A stretch of DNA of 51,606 bases from CAZHDI01 sp964531285 (GTDB lineage: Bacteria; Pseudomonadota; Alphaproteobacteria; JAJFIK01). The notes beneath the pieces are model-generated. The model was given only the letters and a program-made list of their open reading frames with translations. It was not told the origin of the DNA and ran no database searches. Positions 26,513 through 34,058 of this stretch are shown here, one piece after another. Position 1 is the stretch's first letter, and every line of letters begins with the position of its first letter. The position numbers and the translations under genes are program-made. The stretch spans positions 1 through 51,606 of the forward strand of contig CAZHDI010000016.1 in the NCBI GenBank assembly GCA_964531285.1. The letters are read 5' to 3'.

Positions 26513-27977
26513 TCCAATGATGTCCATTGCGTTCGGTGAGAGACAGGGCGGCCTGCGGCCCCCAGCTTCCCGATGCGTAGGGCTGCGGCGGCATGTTGAC
26601 CCGGTCCCAGCCGTCCAGCACGCCGTCGATCCAGGCCCAGGCCGTTTCGGTTTCCTGCCGGTGCACGAAATGATGGGTATTGCCATGGATCGCATCGACG
26701 ATCAGGCGTTCATAGGCGATGCGCTGGCGCGGACGCTCGGTCTTGAATGCTTCCGACAAGCTCAGGCTCAGCGGCAGACGTTTCAATTGCATCGGGCCTT
26801 CGCTGATCCCCGGCATTTTGTGCATCAGGAGAAGCTGGACTTCCTCCTTGGGCTGAAGGGTCAGCACCAGACGGTTCGCCATCACCTGATCGCCCGCAAA
26901 GGCCGAATGCGGCACATCGCGGAACTGGATGATGATCTCCGACCGCCGTTCGGGCATCCGCTTGCCGGTGCGCAGGTAAAACGGCGTTCCCGCCCAGCGC
27001 CAGTTGTCGATATCGACCCGCAGCGCCGCGAAGGTCTCAGTCGCGCTGTCGACGCCGCCGGACTCCTCCAGATAGCCGTGCACCGCTTCACCGTCGATGA
27101 TACCGGCGCCATACTGGCCGCGCGCCGTGGTCTGTTCGATCGTCCGTATGGTGATCGGGCGCAAGGAGCGCAGGATCTTGATCTTCTCGGTCCGGAGCGC
27201 CTCGCCTTCCAGATCCGCCGGCACTTCCATGGCGACAAGACACAACAGTTGAAGCAGATGGTTCTGCATCATGTCGCGCAGCGCGCCGTACTCGTTGTAA
27301 TACGCCCAGCGCTTTTCGACCCCGACCGTCTCGGCCACCGTGATTTGCACATGCTCGATATGAACGCTGTTCCACAGGGGCTCGAACAGACGATTGGCAA
27401 AGCGCAGGGCGATCAGATTCTGAACCGTTTCCTTGCCCAGATAGTGATCGATGCGCAGCACCCGGTTCTCGGGGAACACCGCTGCCAGCACATCGTTGAT
27501 CTTGCGGCAGGATGCCAGATCCCGGCCCAGGGGCTTTTCCACGATGACCCGGTTTTCGCCGCCCGCAAGGCCCGCGGTCCGCAGATTATCGCAAATTGGC
27601 CCGAACAGATCCGGCGAGGTCGAAAGATAATGGACAATACACTGACGATCCGCCGTGCATTGACGCAGCGCCGCGAAGGTTGCGGCATCGCCCGCATCGA
27701 TCCGGCAATAAGTCAGCCGGTCCCGAAAGCCGCGCCAAGCCTCGTCATCGAAGAAATTACCGGCATGGGCGCGAACCGCGCTCTCGACCTCATGCGCAAA
27801 GCTGTCCCGGTCCAGATCGCCGCGCGCCGCGCCGACGATCCCGAAATCCTCCGGCAGCATGGCCTCCAGATGCAGATAATAAAGCGCCGGATACAGCATC
27901 CGGAGCGCCAGATCCCCGGTGCCGCCAAAGATCACCAGCCCGTCGCAGACCTGCGTCTTGTTTTTGTCGGCTGTCAT
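26505..27977 (-). CDS. zwf: glucose-6-phosphate 1-dehydrogenase
   Basis: A 490-aa NAD(P)-dependent enzyme that makes 6-phosphogluconolactone from glucose 6-phosphate. The Rossmann motif GGTGDLA and the active-site RIDHYLGKE are intact; EKPLGRD lies between them. GGAG lies eight bases before the ATG. It is the first gene of the zwf-pgl-edd-eda operon; the gap to lacI upstream contains a palindromic operator. No glucokinase gene follows in this cluster. Confidence 0.96.
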   Translation of the reverse strand: MTADKNKTQVCDGLVIFGGTGDLALRMLYPALYYLHLEAMLPEDFGIVGAARGDLDRDSFAHEVESAVRAHAGNFFDDEAWRGFRDRLTYCRIDAGDAATFAALRQCTADRQCIVHYLSTSPDLFGPICDNLRTAGLAGGENRVIVEKPLGRDLASCRKINDVLAAVFPENRVLRIDHYLGKETVQNLIALRFANRLFEPLWNSVHIEHVQITVAETVGVEKRWAYYNEYGALRDMMQNHLLQLLCLVAMEVPADLEGEALRTEKIKILRSLRPITIRTIEQTTARGQYGAGIIDGEAVHGYLEESGGVDSATETFAALRVDIDNWRWAGTPFYLRTGKRMPERRSEIIIQFRDVPHSAFAGDQVMANRLVLTLQPKEEVQLLLMHKMPGISEGPMQLKRLPLSLSLSEAFKTERPRQRIAYERLIVDAIHGNTHHFVHRQETETAWAWIDGVLDGWDRVNMPPQPYASGSWGPQAALSLTERNGHHWND

Positions 27978-28060
27978 GCCTGTCGCTCCGATGGCGGGAA
28001 GAGGTCCGCGCGGGGCCGCGCAGACCGGTCATGCGCCGGAGTATCGAAATCGACGCCCGA

Positions 28061-28076
28061 ACGCAATCGATTGCAA
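28061..28076. promoter_or_regulatory. LacI-family operator before zwf
   Basis: The core GCAATCGATTGC (28063-28074) is a perfect 12-bp palindrome centred on CG, the normal form of a LacI/GalR-family operator. It lies 86 bases upstream of zwf in the 115-base gap after the lacI-type gene. On the zwf strand it is followed by GATACT, which could be the -10 hexamer, so the site would overlap or adjoin the -35 region. Binding by the adjacent regulator is inferred. Confidence 0.75.
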
Positions 28077-28092
28077 GGGCGGTTCGGGCCGG

Positions 28093-29136
28093 TCAGGTGT
28101 CGCGCACCACCAGATCGGGCGGCAGAAGGGTCGTGCTGACCGCCTCGCCCGCCATCCGGCCCAAAAGCCGTTCGACGAGGAGCGCCCCGCCCCGCGCGAT
28201 GTCCTGCCGGATCGTCGTCAAGGGCGGCGTGAAGGATCGCGCCGGCGCGATATCATCGAAGCCGACGACCGACACGTCTTCCGGGACGCGCCGTCCGGCC
28301 TCACCCAACGCGCGCACGACGGTCATCGCCAGAATGTCACTGGCCGCGAACACACCGTCGAACGCCGCGCCGAGCCGGACCAGCGCCTGAGCCGCCCGCT
28401 CGGCCGATGCCCCGTCGAAACCCGCCGGAACGATCAAGCCCGGATCGAGCGTCAGACCCGCCGCGCTCAAGGCATCGCGCACGCCGGCAAGCCTTTGGGC
28501 CGCCTCCGGATCGCCCGGATCGGCCAGCACGGCAAGACGCTCGCGCCCCCGCGCCAGGAGATGCTCCGCCGCCAGACGGCCGCCAGTCCGCCCGTCGGTA
28601 CCGACAAGGCAATAGGGCTCGCCCGCGACCGGCGCACCCCAGACCACGACCGGATCATGCCGGGCGGCCAGATCCGCGATGGCCTGATGCGATTGGTCCT
28701 GGCCGATGATGATGATGCCGTCCGCGCGGCCCGTCTCGAGCGCATGGGCCCCTTGTCCGCCGGACCACGGCGTCGCCGTCGAAAGCAGCAAGTCATAGCC
28801 CGCCGCGGCGGTCGCATCGGCAATGGCCGCCAGAAGCGACAGCAAAAACGGATCGGTCGCATGCTGACGGCTGCCCGGCGCGATCCAGGGCACGACCGCC
28901 TGAAGGGTCATGGTCTGTTTGAGCCGCAGTGAGCGCGCGGCCGCATTCACGGTGAACTGATGCTCGCGTGCCAGGGCCCGCACCCGGTCGCCGGTCTGCG
29001 CGGAGATGAGCGGGCTATGCGCCAGCGCACGGGACACGGTCGAGCGCGACACGCCCGCGATTTCAGCCAGATCGGCGATGGTGCGTATACGGATTTGCGC
29101 GTCCGCCCCATCACGGTCTTTTGTGTCGTGATCCAT
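28093..29136 (-). CDS. LacI-family regulator of the Entner-Doudoroff operon
   Basis: A 347-aa repressor. The helix-turn-helix is at about residues 18-45 (TIADLAEIAGVSRSTVSRAL) with the hinge near 60-70, followed by a periplasmic-binding-protein-like sugar domain ending VSVVGFDDIAPARSFTPPL. It lies directly upstream of zwf on the same strand, and the palindrome at 28063-28074 is between them, so it most likely regulates zwf-pgl-edd-eda in response to a pathway sugar phosphate. Only 32 bases separate it from the RTX gene upstream, with no terminator visible. Confidence 0.92.
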   Translation of the reverse strand: MDHDTKDRDGADAQIRIRTIADLAEIAGVSRSTVSRALAHSPLISAQTGDRVRALAREHQFTVNAAARSLRLKQTMTLQAVVPWIAPGSRQHATDPFLLSLLAAIADATAAAGYDLLLSTATPWSGGQGAHALETGRADGIIIIGQDQSHQAIADLAARHDPVVVWGAPVAGEPYCLVGTDGRTGGRLAAEHLLARGRERLAVLADPGDPEAAQRLAGVRDALSAAGLTLDPGLIVPAGFDGASAERAAQALVRLGAAFDGVFAASDILAMTVVRALGEAGRRVPEDVSVVGFDDIAPARSFTPPLTTIRQDIARGGALLVERLLGRMAGEAVSTTLLPPDLVVRDT

Positions 29137-29168
29137 CCCAATTCCCGGGTCAGCGGGACATATGCCGG

Positions 29169-32100
29169 TCAGGCCAGCAGGACCGAGCTTTCGTTGAACT
29201 CATCCTCATCGCGCAGGTCGCGCAGCTTCCAACCTTCCAGAAGCAACTCGTCCCCGGTATCGAAAACGATCAGCACGCCGTCGTCATCGTCATCGGCCAG
29301 ATCGACGAAGTCATCGAAGGTCAGCCCATCAAAGCCGGTCAGATCCAGCACATCGCCTTCTTTCAGCTTGCCGAAATCGGCAATCCGGTCGATGCCGTCG
29401 CCGGCCCCGAAGATGAAGACGTCCGCGCCCTTGCCGCCGATCATCAGATCGTTGCCCGTGCCGCCTTCAAGGACGTCGTCGCCGCGATCCGCATCGAGAA
29501 TATCGTCGCCCGCCCGGCCAAAGAGCAGATCGTCGCCCTTGTCCGCCTCAAGCGAGTCGTTGCCCGCGCCGCCGTCGAGCAGATCGATGCCGTCACCCGA
29601 AACGATCACATCATCGCCCGCGCCGCCGAAGACATTGTAGTCGCCGTCGCCCGCATCGATGAGGTCGATGCCATCGCCGCCGTCGAGCAGGTCATTGCCG
29701 TCGTCGCCGTCGAGTTCATCGTCGCCATTGCCGCCGAACAAGTCATCGTCGCCGTCTTCGCCCTCGAGGATATCGTTGTCGTCGCCGCCGTCGAGCGTGT
29801 CATCGCCCGCGCCGCCTTCGAGCACGTCCATGCCTGCGTCCCCGGCCAGGAAGTCGTCGCCCTCATCGCCGGTCATCTCGTCATCGCCGGCGCCGCCCGT
29901 GAGGAAATCGTCGCCCTCGTCGCCAGAGACATCATCATTGCCGTCGCCGGCCGAGACGATGTCATTGCCTTCCTCGCCGCGGATCCGGTCATCGCCCGCG
30001 CCGCCCTCGATCTGATCGTCGCCTTCCGCACCGTCGATCCGGTCGGCACCCTCGTCGCCGTTGAGAATGTCGTCGCCCTCGCGCCCGCGCATCTTGTCAT
30101 CGCCGTTGCCGCCGAGCAGCACGTCATTGCCGAGGCCGCCGTCCATCTTGTCGCGGTCATCGCCGCCGAACAGACGGTCATCGCCGCCCCGGCCCTTCAG
30201 GTTATCGCGCCCGCCCAGACCGTCGAGCGTATCGTTGAGATCCGACCCCTTGAGCTTGTTGTTGCCGGCATCGCCGGTTTCCAAATTCTCCGACGTGCCG
30301 TCGTCATTGAGAATAATGCCGTTGGCGGACGGATTGGTCAGGAACACCGTCCCTGTCGTCGCCTGCGGCGAGGTCAGAACGACCTGGAACAGCTCGTTGA
30401 ACTCGGAGAAATAATCGCCGACGGTCTCGAAGGTGATCTCCGCCGTGCTCTCGCCCTCCAGCAGCGTGACCTGCCCGGTCGGCAGCTCACCGCCCACGAA
30501 ATCATCGATCGAAACCGGCGCGCCGCCCGTTCCGACCACGAAGTAATCGAGGGTGATCTCCGATGACAGCAGGCCCGTGCGCGAGACCGTGAAGGTCTGC
30601 GTGCCATTGGCGCCGCTGCCCTCGTTCCGGTCGCCGCCCGTATCGGCAATCGACACCATGGCCGACAGCACGAACACATTCAGCGTCACCGTCGCGGTGT
30701 CGGTCAGACCATTCTCGTCGGTCAGGACATAGGTAAACTGGTCCTGCCCGGTGAAGCCTTCATTGGCGATATAGGTAAAGCTGCCATCGGAGCTGACGAC
30801 CGCGGTCCCATTCAGCGCCTGTTCGCCGAGAGACGCGGAGAGCGTATCGCCGTCCGCATCACGGTCCGCGCCGAAGCCGTTATCCTCGAACAGATCGCCG
30901 GCAAAGGTCCCGTTCGACGCCGTGTTGAACGCATCGTTCCGGGCAATCGGCGCGTCGTTGCTGCCGATAATGGTGATGGTGACGGTCGCACTGTCGGTGC
31001 CGCCATTGCCGTCGCTCACCGCATACCGGAACGTATCCGTCGCGCTTTGACCGGCCGCCAATTCCTCGAAGCCGCCATCGGGCTCGTAAATGAAGGTGCC
31101 GTTGTCCGAGATCGCGACACTGCCCTGGGTCTGGCTGGTGTCGATCCCGACAATGGTGAGCGTGTCGGCTTGGTCCGGGTCGATATCATTGGCCAGAACA
31201 CTGCCCGTGGTGAAGGTTTGGTTGGCCGATGTCGTGAATTGCTGAAGCCCGCCCGGGGTGTCGCCGTCATCGGCCGCGCTCGGCGCATCGTTCACGCCGA
31301 GAACCGTGATGGTCACGGTGCCGGTATCCAGGCCGCCATTGCCGTCGCTGACCCGGTATTCGAACGTATCGGTCGCGGTTTGGCCGTCGCCCAGAGCGTC
31401 GAAGGCGCCGTTGGGGTCGTAAAAGAACGTACCGCCTTCCGCGTCGATGGCCGTCCCTTGCGTCTGGCCGGTGATCACGCCGGCGGTCGACAGGGTGTCG
31501 CCTTCCGGGTCGGTGTCATTGGCCAGCACATTACCGGTGATGAACGGCGTATCCGCTTCGGTCGTGAACTGAAGATCGTTGCCGCCCAAAGGATCGTCCA
31601 CCGCGACCGGACCGGCATTGCCGCCCAGGATCGTGACCGTCACAGTCGCCGCGTCGGTTGTCCCGCTGGAGTCCGTGATCGTATAGCTGAAGCTATCGGT
31701 CGCCGTCTGATCGGGGCCGAGCGTATTGAACGCACTGCCCGGATTATAAGTGAACGTCCCGTCCGTATTGTTGGTGACGATGCCTTGGGTGCCCGCGAGA
31801 TTGAGACCGACCACGCGCAGATTGGTCGCGCCCGCGGCCGGCACGTCATTGGCCAGCACATTGCCGGTCGTGAAGGTCACGTCCTTGGCGGTCGTGAAGG
31901 CCGATTGATTGGCCTCCGGATCGTCATTCGCGATGGGCTCGGTGTTATCCCCGGACACCAGAATGCTCACCGTGGCCGTATCCGACCCGCCATTGCCATC
32001 CGAGACGGTGTAGGTGAAGCTGTCATTGCCGGTGAAACCGTCGTCCGGCGAATAGCTGAACAACCCGGTATTTTGAAGCTCAAGCGTGCCGTTCGTTGGC

Positions 32101-33557
32101 TGGCTGAGCGGCGTGACGGTCAGCGTGTCGCCTTCGATATCCGTATCGTTTTCGAGCACATTGCCGTTGATGGTCGAACCGAGGCCGCCGCTGACATTAT
32201 CGTCCTGGGCCACCGGCGCCGCATTGCCGTTGGTAATCGTCAGGGTCACCGTGGCGGTCGCGGAATTGCCGAGTCCGTCCGCGAGCGTATAGGTGAAGGT
32301 GTCGGAGGTGACCTGCCCCTGCGGCAGCGTGTCGAACGCGCCATTGGGGTCGTAAGTGAACGTCCCATCGGCATTGATCGTCAGCAGCGCCGTCGACGGC
32401 AGGGCGAATTGCGTGCCCACCGTGCCGTTCGCAACATTGGCAACCACCGGCGTGCCGCCATTGGGCACGCTGTCATTGGCCAGAACATTGCCGCCGACCG
32501 TCGAGTCGAACGACACGGAAAACCCGTCGTCATTGGCGTCGGCGGTCGCATCGGCAAACAGGCGCAGTTCCGTAAACCCGCCCGTGGCCGTGACCTGGAA
32601 CGTGCCCAGCGTATCGGCGAAACGCTGGGTCGTCGTGATGTTTCCGCCGGCAAAATTCAGGGTCAGGAGCAAATCGCCGTTTTCGACGACCTGATCTGCA
32701 ATCGTCACATCGTCGAAGTCGATGACAAAAGCGTCGCCCGCCGAGTCGGTGGTCGGCTGAAAGCCGCGGATGACATCGCCATCGACAATATCGACGATCA
32801 GCGTATTGATCGTATTGTTGCCGCCGTTCAGCGTGATGTCGTCAACGGCGCCGAAATTCCCAAAATTGAGATCATAGGTTTTGACGCTCGTGGCGAACTG
32901 GCCGGTGATGATCACATCGCCGCCGCCATTGCCGAAAATCTGATCGGGTTCCTGGGACTGCGAGCGGTCGATGAAGTTCGACGTGTTGTCGCCGTCGATA
33001 ACCGCCATGAGGCCGGTATAGGCGTGGCGGGCCGCTTCGGTAAAGGCCAGGGCGCGCACCGGCGCGCCGATATCGAACTGCCAGTCGCCGCCTTTGTCCG
33101 CCGCACCTGTCGGCGTCGAGGTCGCGGAGACACGCACGCCCAGGGCCGCTTCAAGGGCCGCAACCAGTGCCGCTCCCTCCGGGCCGGCCCCGGCGGAACA
33201 TCCGTAGAGGACGATGACGGCGTTTGCAGACAGGCTGGCCCGCAAGCTGGCCAAAGCACCCGTATGCCGCGCGAGCGTCTCTGCGGTCAGCGTATCGCTC
33301 CCGAGACGGATCGCTCCGGCCGTGCCGTGGGAGACGATATGCAGCGTGTCGAGCGGTGCCGCCTCGGCGGCGAGGCGCGCCAACGCGGCAAGACCGCTTT
33401 GCGTGGCACCGATCGAGCGGGCATGGACCCCGCGGGCCAGTCCGCTCAAAAGGGTGCCCGTGTCGTCAAGACCGCTGTCGATAACAACGAGGTTGCGGGA
33501 CGCCGCCGTCACACAGTCCTGTGCGGCGCCGTACTCATACTCAAACCCTGTGCGCAT
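29169..33557 (-). CDS. giant DUF4347 - cadherin/VCBS - Calx-beta - RTX surface protein (paralogue 1)
   Basis: A 1462-aa acidic secreted protein. Order: DUF4347 (about 20-180) with the pair LHIVSHG (His77-Gly78) and VIVLYGC (Cys120); a beta-rich segment shared with its paralogue; six cadherin/VCBS-like repeats, most carrying NVLAND and ending in SDGNGG...TATVT; a Calx-beta domain; about 25 RTX nonapeptide repeats (GGxGxDxLx), which bind calcium; and a C-terminal region of the type used as a type I secretion signal (VFIFGAGDGIDRI). No N-terminal signal peptide. ATG 33557 is preceded by AGGGAA. Likely a surface or matrix adhesin. The H-G/C pair resembles clan CD cysteine peptidases; self-processing is speculation. 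Confidence 0.88.
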   Translation of the reverse strand: MRTGFEYEYGAAQDCVTAASRNLVVIDSGLDDTGTLLSGLARGVHARSIGATQSGLAALARLAAEAAPLDTLHIVSHGTAGAIRLGSDTLTAETLARHTGALASLRASLSANAVIVLYGCSAGAGPEGAALVAALEAALGVRVSATSTPTGAADKGGDWQFDIGAPVRALAFTEAARHAYTGLMAVIDGDNTSNFIDRSQSQEPDQIFGNGGGDVIITGQFATSVKTYDLNFGNFGAVDDITLNGGNNTINTLIVDIVDGDVIRGFQPTTDSAGDAFVIDFDDVTIADQVVENGDLLLTLNFAGGNITTTQRFADTLGTFQVTATGGFTELRLFADATADANDDGFSVSFDSTVGGNVLANDSVPNGGTPVVANVANGTVGTQFALPSTALLTINADGTFTYDPNGAFDTLPQGQVTSDTFTYTLADGLGNSATATVTLTITNGNAAPVAQDDNVSGGLGSTINGNVLENDTDIEGDTLTVTPLSQPTNGTLELQNTGLFSYSPDDGFTGNDSFTYTVSDGNGGSDTATVSILVSGDNTEPIANDDPEANQSAFTTAKDVTFTTGNVLANDVPAAGATNLRVVGLNLAGTQGIVTNNTDGTFTYNPGSAFNTLGPDQTATDSFSYTITDSSGTTDAATVTVTILGGNAGPVAVDDPLGGNDLQFTTEADTPFITGNVLANDTDPEGDTLSTAGVITGQTQGTAIDAEGGTFFYDPNGAFDALGDGQTATDTFEYRVSDGNGGLDTGTVTITVLGVNDAPSAADDGDTPGGLQQFTTSANQTFTTGSVLANDIDPDQADTLTIVGIDTSQTQGSVAISDNGTFIYEPDGGFEELAAGQSATDTFRYAVSDGNGGTDSATVTITIIGSNDAPIARNDAFNTASNGTFAGDLFEDNGFGADRDADGDTLSASLGEQALNGTAVVSSDGSFTYIANEGFTGQDQFTYVLTDENGLTDTATVTLNVFVLSAMVSIADTGGDRNEGSGANGTQTFTVSRTGLLSSEITLDYFVVGTGGAPVSIDDFVGGELPTGQVTLLEGESTAEITFETVGDYFSEFNELFQVVLTSPQATTGTVFLTNPSANGIILNDDGTSENLETGDAGNNKLKGSDLNDTLDGLGGRDNLKGRGGDDRLFGGDDRDKMDGGLGNDVLLGGNGDDKMRGREGDDILNGDEGADRIDGAEGDDQIEGGAGDDRIRGEEGNDIVSAGDGNDDVSGDEGDDFLTGGAGDDEMTGDEGDDFLAGDAGMDVLEGGAGDDTLDGGDDNDILEGEDGDDDLFGGNGDDELDGDDGNDLLDGGDGIDLIDAGDGDYNVFGGAGDDVIVSGDGIDLLDGGAGNDSLEADKGDDLLFGRAGDDILDADRGDDVLEGGTGNDLMIGGKGADVFIFGAGDGIDRIADFGKLKEGDVLDLTGFDGLTFDDFVDLADDDDDGVLIVFDTGDELLLEGWKLRDLRDEDEFNESSVLLA
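29400..30295 (-). repeat. RTX calcium-binding repeat block (paralogue 1)
   Basis: A run of coding repeats of consensus GGxGxDxLx and the acidic variant DGDDxL, about 25 units. The DNA is correspondingly repetitive (GTCGTCGCC-like units on the plus strand), which also produces long meaningless open frames on the opposite strand. Confidence 0.85.
30680..32530 (-). repeat. six cadherin/VCBS-like tandem domains (paralogue 1)
   Basis: Six units of roughly 90-105 residues, most with a NxLANDxDxxGDTL-type start, a GTFTYxPNGAF middle and an F-x-Y-x-(V/I)SDGNG...TATVTITI end, joined by NDAP-x-A-x-DD linkers. Such arrays form stiff calcium-dependent stalks. Confidence 0.8.
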
Positions 33558-33758
33558 CACGCAATTCCCTGGCGTTGGGGGCGCCGCGCCGGACCCGGGG
33601 TTTTCAGACCGCCTGCGTCCGTCGCCCAATGGCACGCCCAGATTGTGGACCGATCTTCCGCCGGGAGGGCGTCCCCTTCGAAACGCGCCCTTGTGTCTCC
33701 CACCACGGTAAGTCCGACCGTTGCATCCCTGCCCGGGCACAGTTGTCCTATGCTTCCC

Positions 33759-33811
33759 GGCAGTCCCTTCGCCCCGGCGCGAGTAAACCACTCCACCCCC
33801 GCCAATGGCAA
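33759..33811 (-). promoter_or_regulatory. shared promoter-like element before RTX paralogue 1
   Basis: Read on the minus strand: TTGCCA (complement at 33806-33811), an 18-base spacer ending TGG, TTTACT (33782-33787), then CGCGCCGGGG and, further on, GGACTGCC. This fits a -35 / extended -10 promoter. The TTTACTCG, CCGGGG and GGACTGCC blocks recur before paralogue 2, and TTTACTC with CCGGGG before the amyloid gene. Confidence 0.6.
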
Positions 33812-33957
33812 TTCCACTTACGATTAGGCTCGAGCGAATTTGAGGATTAGACGCACCCTTGTGAGCCGCACCGGCCCCACGTCGCATGCTCTTGCGGGTT
33901 GGCGGCCCGCCGCCCGCACCGCATATCCGCCCCAAGTGCCCGGAACGGGAACGCGAA

Positions 33958-33981
33958 GGGGCCGGCACACGACCCGGCCCC
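33958..33981 (-). terminator. stem-loop terminator of RTX paralogue 2
   Basis: GGGGCCGG and CCGGCCCC pair perfectly around an 8-nt loop, about 80 bases after the stop codon. On the minus strand it is followed only by TTCGC, so the T-run is weak. Confidence 0.6.
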
Positions 33982-34058
33982 TCCCCGATGATCCGATTGT
34001 CGCAAAATAGCGTGAGGGCAAAGCGCCGGTCTCCATGAACCGGCGCCCGCCCCCCGCT

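Larger units (their letters stand above)
33558..34058. other. 500-bp gap between the two RTX genes
   Basis: No convincing gene. From right to left (transcription direction) it holds the terminator of paralogue 2 (33958-33981), a promoter-like element (33772-33811) and a leader of about 215 bases for paralogue 1. A short open frame on the minus strand (33557-33817) has no coding character. Confidence 0.6.

Noticed and set aside
31047..33827. 926-codon open frame on the plus strand
   Set aside because: Antisense to the repeat-rich RTX gene; the repeats remove stop codons from the opposite strand. No recognisable protein.
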